Shown here piece after piece: positions 23,306 through 34,965 of a stretch of DNA of 64,000 bases. The first letter of the stretch is position 1, and the number at the start of each line of letters is the position of its first letter. The position numbers and the translations under genes are program-made. Source of the DNA: Ceratotherium simum simum (lineage: Eukaryota; Chordata; Mammalia; Perissodactyla; Rhinocerotidae); contig NW_004454225.1 in assembly GCF_000283155.1 (NCBI RefSeq), forward strand, positions 3,927,704 to 3,991,703. The letters are read 5' to 3'. Below the pieces are notes generated by a model. That model was not told where the DNA came from. It did no database searches and worked only from the letters and a program-made list of their open reading frames with translations.

Positions 23306-26300
23306 CTAGCGGGTAACAGCACAGAGCTGGTAGGGGGACGGGGTCACCAGGAAGCCAAAGACACCATGGTCACTGGGGCGGGGCTGCCCAGCGGGCACCG
23401 AGAAGCTGAAGCGCTGCAGGAGGCAGGTGAAGAAGAGGAAGAGCTCCATGCGGGCCAGGGGCTCCCCGAGGCACGAGCGGCGGCCTGTGGGTGGGTATGG
23501 GGGGGTCAGTGAGCCTGGGGACCTGGGCTCTGTGCCTCCAAGACTCCCTCAGGAGGGGGCAACAAGCCAGGCTCCCCACAGGCACCTGCTGAGAAGGGCA
23601 TGAAGGCCTCCTGCTTGACGAAGCGGCCCTGGGCATCCAGGAAGTGCTCAGGGTGGAAGCGGAAGGGCTTCTTCCAGACGGTCTCGTCCTTCAGCACCGA
23701 TGACAGGTTGGTGATGAGCGTTGTCCCCTGGCAGGAGATGCCTAGCATGAGTGGGGCCTGGGCTGGGGGTTGCCTGGACCCCTGCCACCAAACATGCATA
23801 GGCTACAGTTTCTGCCTGGCACACACTTGGACTCTTTCAAGTCAACCTCAGCCTAAGAATCTTCTTGGCACCTTCCCTGTCCCCATGTTAGGGGCAAGTG
23901 ACAGGCCTCCCATAGGCGCCCTCAATGACACCTGTCCCTCCATGCACAGCTCCTCCAACACACTGCAGCATATTTTAGTTTTTCTTAGTCCTCCCCCACT
24001 GGGGGCTCTGAATAGACAGGGCTGGCCCTGCCCCTGCTTCATCCCCACACCCACCCAGGATGGACAGTGGGTGCCTGTGGAAATGAGGATCAGGTGGCTT
24101 GGATTCCAGTCTTGGTCCCATCTGGTAATGGCCACGCTGGGGCTATCAGGGGGCAGGTGGAGCTGAGCTGCAGTGAGGAGGGCCACAGGCCTACCTTGGG
24201 GATGAGGAAGCCCTGCACTTCGATGTCACGGGATGTCACGTGGGGCACACCCATTGGGATAATGTCCCCAAAGCGCTGCACCTCATGGACCACGGCCATG
24301 GTGAAGGGCATGTGGGCCTGGTCCCCCATCTCTGGTCGCCGTGCCTGCCCTGTCACCTCATCGATCTCCTCTTGGACACGGCCTGGACAGACAAGGCCCC
24401 CAAAGTGGTCAGAACACAGGTGGCTGGACCCCAACCTCCTCCCGATGCCTATGTAGGCTCTATGCCCACGTGGAGGAGAAGGTCATTATGACCTTTGGCC
24501 AGGGTCCAGCCACTGCTCAGAGCTCCTGGTGGCCAGACCAAGCTCAGGGTCCCCAGCCTGTCCCTCTCCTCCCTGGCCCATCACACTGGGTCCCCAGGCT
24601 GGACTCACGCTGCACGTCCGGGTACAGGATCACGAGCAGGAGGGCCCAGGCCAGCGTGGTCGAGGTGGTCACCATCCCAGCAGAGAACAGGTCAGCCACC
24701 ACCAGGCGTAGGTTCTCATCACTGAAGCTGCTCTCAAGGTTCCCCTTGGCCTGGGACAGGCAGAGAGGGTAGGCTCAGGGGCAGAGGGAGGAGCCACCAA
24801 ATAGCCTCCCACGCTGCACCTATTAATCCAACTGCCTTGATCACTGGGTGATACACAGGCCTCACCTAGCCCAGGCTCCCCTCATGGGCCCTCAACCCAC
24901 AACCTCTGTCCTTGTCCCTGGCAACTCACCTTCTCCACCTCGTCCAGGAAGGCATCAGTCAGGTCTCGGGGAGGCTGCGCCGGGTCCCGGGTCATCCTGT
25001 GCTCAGCAATCAGCTCATCCATCAGGTCCATGAAGGCCTTATGACCTGGAAAGACCTTGGCGACCAGCCCCGGGATGCACAGGAGCATGGGGATCGCGTT
25101 CAACACCTGTGTTGGCCATAGATGTGGAGCCCTGGGTCCTCCCTGTGCTCAAGTGTTCACCTCCAACAGTCATGTCCCAGCCGCCTCTAGGGTGTCCTCA
25201 CTATTGACCTGGTTCCTTCCTAAGTTCCGACCTCCACCCTTTCTCCTGGCCTTGTCCCCAAATATATAAACCTAAAATCTACATCTCATGGGTTCTGGTG
25301 GCTTCCAACGTGGGAGGTACAGGTTCCTTAGCCCTCTCCTGGGCCCTGCTGATCCAACACCCCTCTTCCAAATCCTCCTCCGTGGAGGCCCACTGCAGGT
25401 GCAGGTCTCCTCCATGGAGCTTGCCTGTGTGACCCCTTGGACCCTCCACCCTCGCACCTCGGGCAGGAAACCAGTCTCCTCTTTCAGTAAGTACTCTGTG
25501 AGGTCCAATAGCTTGAGGAAGCGCAGGTCCTTGTACTCGAAGCGGCACCCGAAGGTGAGGGAGGCGATCACGTTGCCCACCGCTTTATTCAGGAGGGCGT
25601 TGGGGCTAAAGGGGCGTCCTGGGAGGGGACGGTGCAGGTCAGGGGGTCGCCTCCATCTCCTCTTCCCAGCCTCCATCCCTGTCTCCTGTCCCTCAGCCCA
25701 GCACTCACCGGCCTGGTCTGCGAAGGCGGCACAGAGGCACGAGGCCTCCTCGGTCACCCACTGCTCCAGTGACTTCTTGCCCAGGCCGAAGTTGCGCAGG
25801 GTGGACACGCAGAAGCGCCGCTGCTCCCGCCACCCGTGTCGGTAGCGCGCCATGATCACCCCTAGGGGCGGGCGGATGTGGGCGTGGCTCCGGTGTGCCC
25901 TGGCCCCACCTCTGCGAGCACACCTTGCTCACGGGCTCGCCTGCCCTTCGGTCTCTGCCATGGACCAGCTCCGCTCCCCGCCTCAGTCGGTACCTCCCCC
26001 GCCCCTTACCCTGCACGTACCACCGCGCCGCCTATTTTGCCCACACTAACCTCATTCCCGCCAGCCACATCACCAGGTCCCGCCCACTTTACACCCCCTT
26101 CCATCTGGAAACAGGTCCCACCCTCTGCCCGCCCACATTGCTCGCCAGCTCTCCCCACTGCGGGAAGATCTTGGCCCCACTCTTAGCTCTGTCCACCCTG
26201 ACCTTCTTCCGCGCAAGGAAGGTCCAGACCCGCCCCTGCCCCGCCCACACTGACTCCACCCTCCTCATTCCCGCCACCCGGAGGTCCCCTTCCTGCTCAC

Positions 26301-27594
26301 AGTGGCCCGGGTCTCGCCCACTCCCTGTAAGGCCCCTCCCTCTGTCCAGCCCACAGCCACCTCCCCACACTTGACTGAGGCTCCTGCCTCCGCCTGCCGC
26401 TCCTTCAAATTCACTGACTCTTCCCTGCAGCACAGGCCCACCACCCTCCCTCGGCTTGGCCCGCACTGCAGGCCCAGTCCCCGCCGGGCTGCGGTCCTCC
26501 CCTCCTCTGCTTGCCTTCAGAGCGCAGCCCGAAGCCCAGGTGCTCCATGAAGGGCACAGGTGGGCGGTCGGAGGTGTCCTCGCCGCGGTCCACCAGCGCC
26601 TCGCGCATGGCTGCCAGTCCGTTGAGCACGACCACGGGCGTCCAGCCCAGCTCCAGGCTGAACACGTCCCCGAAGCGTCGCCGCAACTGCAAGTCGAAAG
26701 TCAAGGGCGTTCCACAAGCCGGCCCCACCAGGCTGGGGGCCTCAGTCTCCTGGCCCTAGCCTTGGGGGACACTGAGGTGCCAGCAGCGAGGGGGTGAAAG
26801 GGCTCTATCTGGTCACAGTGATGCTGGGGGTCACAACCTGCACAGCTGAGGACCTCACATTGGATCAGACCCCCCAGCTATGACTTTACAGAGGTCACCA
26901 ACATTGTCAGGAGGCCGAGTTAGCATCCCATTTTACAGGTGAAGAAATGGGATGTTTCTTCATCCCATGAGGGTCACGGAGGTGAGCAGTGAGGCCCTAG
27001 GTCTCACATCAGCAAAAGATTTGAACCTGGTCACTGTCCATTCTCAACCTCAATTTCCTGACTAAATGGGGCTCATGACCAGACTCCCCTCCGCCAATCT
27101 CAAGACATCTCCTCCTGATGTCCTCAGAAGGGACACAGGCTCACATAACTTAAGCTCTGTCCCACTGGATCCCAAACCCACAGCCAAGACCCACCCCCTC
27201 CAGGCCTTGGCCCACTCTGACCTTTGATTGGAAAATTCAAACTGTCGTCCAGGCCCTGCACAGATGCCCTCCCCCAGGAGGCCTCTCAAATCTGCCTCCT
27301 CCTTTCCACCCAGCTCCCTGTCCAGCCTGTGGCTTCACCCACCACCCACTGTCTGCTGCTAGGTGGGGTCCCCTGGGCTTCTGTGCCCACCCCCACCTTC
27401 CTCACCCGAGTAAAGCAGCAAAGTGTGTCCTGGAAGTCCACCTGCAGCAGGTTGCCCAGCCCAGGCAGGGGCATGGGGCCTGGTGGGTAGCGTGGGGCCC
27501 AGCGTTGGCGCCGGTGCATCAGGTCCACCAGGAGCAGGAATATGGCCACGGCCACGGCCAGGGGCCCCAGTGTCTCCCCAGTCAGCAGCCCCAT
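23306..27594 (-). CDS. CYP2D: CYP2D-B, intact cytochrome P450 2D (500 aa)
   Basis: Exons: 1 27406-27594, 2 26515-26686, 3 25709-25861, 4 25458-25618, 5 24930-25106, 6 24609-24750, 7 24195-24382, 8 23586-23727, 9 23306-23484. They total 1,503 bases with no internal stop. Apart from exon 1, which is 9 bases longer, the lengths match human CYP2D6 as I know it. The product is a heme-thiolate monooxygenase of the ER membrane that oxidises basic amine drugs and alkaloids using electrons from P450 reductase. Visible features: hydrophobic anchor (residues 9-26), proline hinge PPGPMPLPG (37-45), Glu219 and Asp304 (equivalent to human Glu216 and Asp301, which bind substrate amines), I-helix AGMVTTS (308-314), ExxR at 365-368, PFRF, and heme loop FSAGRRSCLG with Cys446. 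Intron 2 has a GC donor (GAAG|GCAAGC); all other introns are GT-AG. The start is the ATG aligned with human Met1; the three extra residues lie just after it. It is the best candidate for the active gene here. Which named CYP2D it is cannot be told without a search. Confidence 0.95.
26925..27065 (+). repeat. MIR SINE in CYP2D-B intron 1
   Basis: Same intronic MIR as in copy A, with a short internal insertion of about 20 bases after tgaagaaatggg that duplicates gatg/catccc words. Confidence 0.7.
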
Positions 27595-27717
27595 GGCTGC
27601 CTCAGTGCACACTGGGCTCCTCTGGACACACTGGCACCCCTCACCACACCAGGACCTAGGACCAAGCCAAGCAGGGCACTCTCACCAACCCTGAGGGCTC
27701 GACCAGCCTGGGCCCTC

Positions 27718-27723
27718 TTTATA
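27718..27723 (-). promoter_or_regulatory. TATA box of CYP2D-B
   Basis: TATAAA on the minus strand, about 125 bases upstream of the ATG, within the strongly shared CYP2D promoter block (27,600-27,770). Confidence 0.75.
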
Positions 27724-27724
27724 A

Positions 27725-30480
27725 AGGGATCTGAGACTGGCCTTTGCTCTCTGCTCTGAACCAACAGGTTGGGATAATTGTCCCTTCAGAGGTGCAGGGA
27801 GCAGATAGGGAAGGCAAGGTGCAGGGGTGGCACAGAAGTCCTGTCCCTCCCCCTTCTCCCTGTGCTTACCCAGGGTCGGGGGTAGAGAAAATGGAAGTCC
27901 CCACCCCAAGCATGACTCCCCAGCATTGTACAGGCTCCGAGGAAGAACCAGCGGTCTTTGGACTAGATCCTGCCATCCACCTGTCACATTAGCCTCACAT
28001 TCCCTAATGCAGTCACAGCCTCGTCCCCAGAACACATTCCTGCCTTCCCATATCTCACCTGCCTCCTTCTGAGTGACCTTCACCTACCAGGTGTGTTACT
28101 GGCACTCTCAGGGAGGTCACAATGATCAGAGGGTCAATGGGTGTGGGGGTGAAATTCTCCTGGCCCTCACTTCACACCAGTACATTCAATACACACAGAC
28201 ACGGTCCTACACTCACAAACCACACACACGTTCAGACACTACCCATATGCTCACAGACTGACACACAAGCACTTGCACACACACGAACACACCCACAAGA
28301 CGATGTACACACACACTTTAATACATGCACCAGGCACACACAAACACACACACACGGACCCAGCACTCTTCTCAGTGTTTGCCAGGAGCTAACCCCCCGC
28401 TCCTGCCACCTGGAGGCTGCCGACAGTGATGCTGAGGACCTTCAACTGGCTGGCTGCTTACTCAGCTTCCTGGGGTTCAGCTTCATCTTCACATAGTGAC
28501 CCAACAGCCAGTTCGATGGCCAGGAGACCCTTCCTAAGTGTTACAAACTGGGCCTTTGACCTCCTAGCTCTTGAGGCCACCCAGGTGATGAATCTTCTCG
28601 TGCCTGTGTCCACTTTCCTGACTCAGAGAAATGTGGGGTGGGCACTCGCCCTTGTTGACTGAGCTGCCAGGAAGCTCAGGGGACTAGGGTGTCAGCATAG
28701 GCTGTGACTCTGTCCCCAGAGGAGGGGGCCTGGTTCCCTCTCCTCATTATCATTTGTCCTTGAACATCAGCTGCTCAAATTCTTTCCAGAAGACAAGGGG
28801 ATGGAAACCAAGTGGGGATGATGTAATTTCTCTACACCCTCACAAGCCTGCTGAAGACCACAGGAGTGGATTCTTGGCCCTCCGCCTTTGCTGGCCTCCT
28901 CCCTCTCCCTGGGCCAGGTCCCGCCTGCTGCAGCCCCATCCCTTCCACCCCTGACTCTGTGTCCCTCAAGCAAAGATGCAAACCTCGGGACCACACTGTC
29001 CCACCTGGAATTGTGGCTCCCAGGCCATCCCTGTTGCTCAGCCTCTCACCTCCTCCAAGCAGGGGGTTGACCACACCATGCCAGGGCATGGCTGCTGCCC
29101 ACCAGCCTCAGCACCCTCCTTCTTCAACAAGAAAAGGGGTAGGATTTGAGGCTGAGTTTTTAAATCAGTGAAGTTGATGGGAAGTCTGAGGCCAAAACCC
29201 ACTCAAATGGGAAGGCTCAGGAGCCCAGAGGGTGGGGAAGGGGCATTTCCTGGGTAGGAATCAGGCCCCCTCATGCATCCCAGGAGTATGTGAGATAAGC
29301 TCTCATTCTGGAAACAGCTGGAGTATTCTCTCCCCTAGCTGAAGCAGGGCCTGCAGGGGGCACTCCACACCCCCGTGTCCCCCCAGTTCTCTCCTTCACT
29401 CACTCCCCAACAGTAAGAGGACCAGCTTCTTCCCAGGGTGCCTCAGGACATCCCCCACTCAGAGATGGCCACCCAGAGATGGCTCCCCAGGGCTGTGGCC
29501 TCTTGGTATTGGCTTTTATGTTTGCAGTTCCTGCTTGACTTGTGAAAACTGCTCCTCCCCTTCTGAATTCCCACATCCCCAGTCTCCTGCCAGGCCCAAG
29601 GCAAGAGGGTATCACTTGCTGGGGCCCAGCAGGGCCTTCCTCAGTTTCCCTGGCCTTCCCTGCATCTTGCTTTTCTCAGGCCTTGGATTCTGTTCCACCC
29701 CTGCTGGACGGACCATGTGCCGGGTGCTGGGCTGGGCACTCACAGCCTGGTGGGAAGACGATGGTGGGCCCCTGCTCCAAGGTGCTCATGACCAAGAAGA
29801 GGAACAGGAAGGCTGACAGACCAGGCCAGCTCTACAGGGACTGCTTTAAGGGGCGTGGGGACACTGCTTCAGGTTGGAGCAGGACTCTCTGGGAAGACTT
29901 ACTGGAGGACTTTGGCTGGCTAGGCACTGCAAGCCAAGGTGATCTGGCAGTGGGACCAAAGGGCCACTGGAAAGTCTTGTGCAAGGGGGTGAGGGGCAGA
30001 GGGAGGGAGGCAGCTATGCTAATCCAAATGAGGACTGGTCCTGGGGAACTGGGGTCACTGGGCCTCCAGGGGGCTGAGAGAGCAGTTTTGAGGCCACTCA
30101 ACAGACCAGGAGGTCAAGACGCATGGGCATCCTCAGGACTTCCCAGATCCAGCCTATGGCCTCTCATTGGCCTCAGTTGATTGTCCTGTACTATGAGCAC
30201 CAACTTTCTTCCCAGGACTGTCAGAGAATCAGACGGTGTTAGTAGAGGGGGTGGGGGGGGCAGGATGGTCCCACTGTTGGTCACACGGTGGCCCTGGACA
30301 AATTGTCTTTATCAACCCCTTGTTTTAGCTGTGTCTTGCCCTCCAAGTAGTCACCATAATGAGGATATGAAGGGCAGGGACAGATACGCCTGTAATTCAG
30401 GCAGAGCCCCCGATACTAGCAGCCTGTTGTCCAGGACAGGGGGCCTTGAGGAAACCTTGTGAGTACAATGAGCACACAGT
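27725..30480. other. CYP2D upstream module, copy U3
   Basis: Third copy of the upstream flank, with CA-rich sequence (about 28,190-28,355) and the exon-like element at 29,744-29,812. That element is 7 bases shorter here than in U1, U2 and U4, which breaks its reading frame. No gene is seen. Confidence 0.6.
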
Positions 30481-30499
30481 ACAATCGTGAGGACGACGG

Positions 30500-30680
30500 C
30501 CTTTGCAATCATTGTGCAATTGCAGCTTCCATTGATCAGGGAATCCCGTGCCAGGCTCTGCTGCTCACTCCACGTGTCCTCCCCACAGCCCTATAGGGCA
30601 GGTGGCCCTATGGTCCCCAAGGCATGGAGGAGACTGAGTCTCAGGGGTCGTGTCAGGAGGTCAAAGTCAGAGCAGCATTT
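30500..30680 (+). repeat. MIR SINE, upstream module copy 3
   Basis: Same MIR as at 9,060, followed directly by L1 sequence. Confidence 0.65.
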
Positions 30681-30699
30681 GGGGCCATCTCAAAATGCA

Positions 30700-32895
30700 T
30701 GCTCCACCTCAACATTATAAAGGCCACATATGTCAAACCTGGACACAACATCATACTCAGCAGTGAAAAGCTGAAAGTTATTGCTCTGAGAACAGGAACA
30801 AAACAAGGATGCCCACTCTCGCCACTCTTATTCAACATAGTCCTGGAAGTTTTAGCCAGAGCAATTAGGCAAGAAAAAGAAATAAAAGGGATCCAAATTG
30901 GAAAGGAAGATGTAAAACTGTCAGTATTTGTGGATGACATGTTTCTACATATAGAAAACCCTAAAAAATTTTCCAAAACTGTTGGAAATAATCAATGAAC
31001 ACAGTAAAGTTGCAGTAAATCAACAGGGAAAAATCAGTTGCATTTCTATACACCAATAATGAACTAGCATAAAGATAAATCAAGAATATAATCCCTTTTA
31101 CAATCACAACAAAGAAATAAAATAACTAGGAATAAATTTAACCATGGAGGTGAAATACCTATACGGTGAAAACTATATGACATTATTGAAAGATATCGAA
31201 GGACATGAAGAAATGGAAAGATACTCCATGCTCATGGATTGAAAGAACGAACACAGTTAAAATGTCCATATTACCTAAAGGAATCCACAGATTCAATGCA
31301 ATCCCAATCAGAATCCCAATGACATTCTTCACAGAAATAGAATAAAGAATCTTAAAATTTACATGGAAAAACAAAAGACCCCGAATAGCCAAAGCAATCC
31401 TGAGAAGAAAGAAGAAATTTGGAGGTATCACACTCCCTGAATTCAAAGAATACTACAAAACTATAGTAATCAAAACAGCATAGTACTGGCAGAAAAACAG
31501 ACACACAGATCCATGGAACAGAATCGAGATTCCCAGAATAAAACCACACTTCTATGGAAAGCTAATCTTCGACAAAGGAGCCAAGAACATACAATGGAGG
31601 AAGTAAAGTCTGTTCAACAAATGCAGTTGGGAAAACTGGACAGCCACATGCAAAAGAATGCAAGTAGACCATTATCTTACACTATACACAAAAATTAACT
31701 CAAAGTTGGTTAAAGACATGAAGGAAAGACCTGAAACCATAAAACTCCTGGAAGAAAATACAAGGAGTACACTCTTTGACATCGGTCTTAGCAGTATCTT
31801 TTGGAATACCATGTCTACTCAGGCAAGGGAAACAAAGGAAAAATAAACAAATGGGACTACATCAGACTAAAAAGCCTCTGTACGGCAAAGGCAAAGGAAA
31901 TCATCAACAAAATGAAAACACAACGCACTAACTGGCAGAAAATATTTGCAAATCATATATCCAACAAGGAATTAATTTGAAAAATATATAAAGAACTCAT
32001 ACAACTCAACAAAAAAAAATGAACAACCCCATCAAAAAATGGGCAGAGGATATGAATAGACATCTTTCATATCCAGAAAGAAAGAAGGTATACAGATGGC
32101 CAACAGCCACATGAAAAGATGTTCAACATCACTAGTTGTTAGGGAAATGCAAATCAAAACTACAATGAGATATCACCTCACACCCATCAGGATGGCTATA
32201 GTTAACAACACAAGAAATAACAAGTGTTGGAGAAGATGCGGAGAAAAGGGAGCTCTCATACATTGCTGGTGGGAACGCAAACTGGTGCAGCCACTATGGA
32301 AAACAGAATGGAGATTTCTCAAAAAATTAAAAATAGAAATTCCATATAATCCAGCTATTGAACTACTGGGTATTTATCCAAAGAACATGAAATCAATAAT
32401 TCAAAAAGATCTATGCACCCCTAAGTTCATTGCAGCATTATTCACTATAGCCAAGATGTGGAAGCAACCCAAGTGCCCGTCAACCAATAAATAAGATATT
32501 GTATACGTATATAATGGAATACTACCAAGCCTTAAAAAAAAAAGACAAAATCGTGCCATTTGCGACAATATGGATGGACTTTGAGGGTATTGTGCTAAGT
32601 GAAATATGTGAGACAGAGGAAGACAAATACCACATGATTTCACTATGTGGAAGATAAACACATAGATAAGGAGAACAGATTGGTGGTTATCAGAGGGAAA
32701 GAGGAGAAGGGGAGGGCAAAAGGGGTGAAAGGGCACATGTGGATGGTGAGGGATATAAACTAGACTGTTGGCGGTGAACACCGTGCAGTCTATACAGAAA
32801 CTGAAATATAATAATGTATACCCGGAAATATAAACAAAGTTATAAGCCATATGATCTCAATAAAATAATTTTAATTGAATTATACTTTTTTTAAA
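30700..32895 (+). mobile_element. 5'-truncated LINE-1, copy in module 3
   Basis: Same L1 insertion as at 9.3 kb, without the LTR or ERE. It reads [17 protein letters not shown] (about 30,790), [29 protein letters not shown] (about 32,225) and a 3' UTR ending near 32,880. Several stops and frameshifts make it inactive. Its uninterrupted order at aaaagggatccaaattgg defines the LTR insertion site in the first copy. Confidence 0.9.
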
Positions 32896-32899
32896 AAAG

Positions 32900-33605
32900 G
32901 CAGGCTCTGAGCTACTGCGCCACATGTAAGTTACTTAGATTTCTTATTTTAGAAACACACTCAGCCCGCTCTCGCTAGGCTTCTGCTGGGCTTCCGGGGT
33001 AGAGGGGGAGCGCCCCCAGGGACCACGCGTGTCACAGGTGTTCAACCGCTCAGAGAACTGTCCTCTGGACACTGTGACCTTAGACTTAGAGTCCAAGAGT
33101 GACGCCACCACGATGGCGGAGCAGGGAGCTCCTCGCCCTGGGCCCCCTACTGGTTGCGGAGCGAGCGCGGGGAGAGAGGCCTAGAAAGCAGGTAGGGAGC
33201 CGCATCTCCGGCCGGGGCGCTGGGCAAGGTGGTGGCATTTGGCTCGCCTTGCCCCTCCCCCCGCGGCAGGGAGCGCCCGCGGAGGAAACCCCCCAATTCC
33301 TGCTCCTCCCTGGAGACAGAAAGGAAGAGTGGAAGCTGCGTGCAGCTCGTGGGGCCGCGGGCCTGGCCGCCTCACCTGACTCGCAGTGCCGACCCGCCCA
33401 GCGCAGCGCTGGGATCCAGGTGGAGGCCCCGGCAGGGCGGCCGCGTCTGCAGTTCCGCAGGCGGGCGCCGGGGGGCGCAGGAGGCCGCGGCCAAGGAGCT
33501 AAAAGGAGAAGGGGAGCCGGGCAAGACCCGCCTCTCTGAGTTGGTTTATGGGTACAGGGCTTCAGCTTGTCCAGATGAAAAAGCTCTGGAGACCCGTTGC
33601 ACGAC
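32900..33605 (+). promoter_or_regulatory. GC-rich CpG-island-like unit M3
   Basis: Third copy. The CRE is changed to TGACGCCA (33,100-33,107), followed by cacgATGGCGGAGCAG, a YY1-like/initiator-like context. A small plus-strand frame opens at this ATG and ends near a caggtaggg donor-like site at about 33,190. The CpG-dense right half is preserved. Confidence 0.5.
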
Positions 33606-33615
33606 GATGTGACTA

Positions 33616-34144
33616 TGTTACCGGCGCAGAGGGTTCTTGTTGTCCCCCAGGATGGAAATCAAGAGAGACAACAAACAAGAGTAGAAAAGTAAAAGTTTAT
33701 AAGCTTGTGCACAGGAGAGGCACAAGGGAGCCGGCAGAAGGGAAAGGGGCGGGTGACCGGCTCCCTAGGAAGCGGGATTGTGGGGCTTTTATTAGGCAGG
33801 GGCTGGGGAGGAGCGCCTTGTCATGGCACGTAGAGGTGGGGTTTTTCTTGCACTTGCACTGTTGTTCAACATGCCACCACCACAATGCGTTGCATGTATC
33901 ATTAGCATGCTAGCTCTCCACCCCAGGTGTGATGTTTAACATGCTAATTGTGCTAGGGTCACCTTCAGACAACTCCTGGGTGCTAGGATGTATGCATAAA
34001 CCCAGGAGAGTCCCGAAACTGCGGAATGTGGGTCTTGGTGGTCTCTATCTGATTCTCCTAGCTTGCCGATTGGTTAGGGGCCTTATCTTGTTAGGCCAGG
34101 GGCCTTGCAGATGGCCCTGTCTCATTAGGCTGGTTCCTGTCTCA
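33616..34144 (-). mobile_element. solo LTR, minus orientation
   Basis: A 529-base insert relative to the other copies of this junction (compare 13,372 and 40,044). On the plus strand it begins TGTTACC and ends TCTCA (TG...CA on either strand). It is flanked by acta and aata, a 4-base target duplication with one change. On the minus strand it has CCAATCGGC, CCTAATAAAAGCCCC and a gammaretrovirus-like U5 end. No internal genes are seen. Confidence 0.7.
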
Positions 34145-34148
34145 AATA

Positions 34149-34965
34149 TACTTGACACTACTGACCTGTACACTTACTGGTTGACATGGCAAATTTTGTT
34201 GTGTTTTTTTACCATGATTTAAAAATTATTTTGTAAAAATACATCTCCCCTACACACCTATTAGAGTGGTCAAATCCGGAACACTGAGAACACAGAATGC
34301 TGCAAGGACGTGGAGCAACAGCAGGTCTCATACATTGCTGGTGAGAATGCACAGTGGCACAGACACTGTGGAAGGCAGTTTGGCGGTTCCTTACAAAATT
34401 AAACATTCTCACCGGATGATCCAGCAATCACACTCCTTGATATTGACCCAAAGGAGTTGAGAACTTATGTCCACAGAAAACCTGCACAGGGATGTTCACA
34501 GCCGCTTTGTTCATAATTGCCAAACCTGGAAAGTAACCAAGATGGCTTTCAGCAGGTGAATGGATAAACTGTGGTACATCCTGACAATGGAATATTCTTC
34601 AGCACTCCAAAAAAAAAAATGCACTATCCAGCCATGAAAAGGCATGGATGAACCTTAAATGCCTATTACCAAGCGAAAGAAGGCAATCTGAAAAGGCTAC
34701 ATGCTGTATGATTCCACCTAAATGACATTCGGGAAAAAGCAAAACTATAGAGACAGAAAAAAGATCAGTGTTTGCCAGTAGCCAGGGGTCAGGGAAGAGG
34801 CGGATAGAGAGGATTTTTAGGCCAGTGAAACTTCTCTGTATGATCCTATCATGGTGGATATATGTCAGTGTACATTTGTCCAAACTCACAGAATGTGCAA
34901 GACCAAGAGTGAACCCTGATGTAAACTGTGGACTCTGGGTGATGATGATGTATGAAAGTGGGTCC
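34149..34965 (+). mobile_element. old LINE-1 3' end (module 3)
   Basis: Same truncated old L1 as at 13,372-14,172, again ending at the CYP2D intron 2 breakpoint. Contains a short poly(A) tract at 34,610. Confidence 0.78.
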
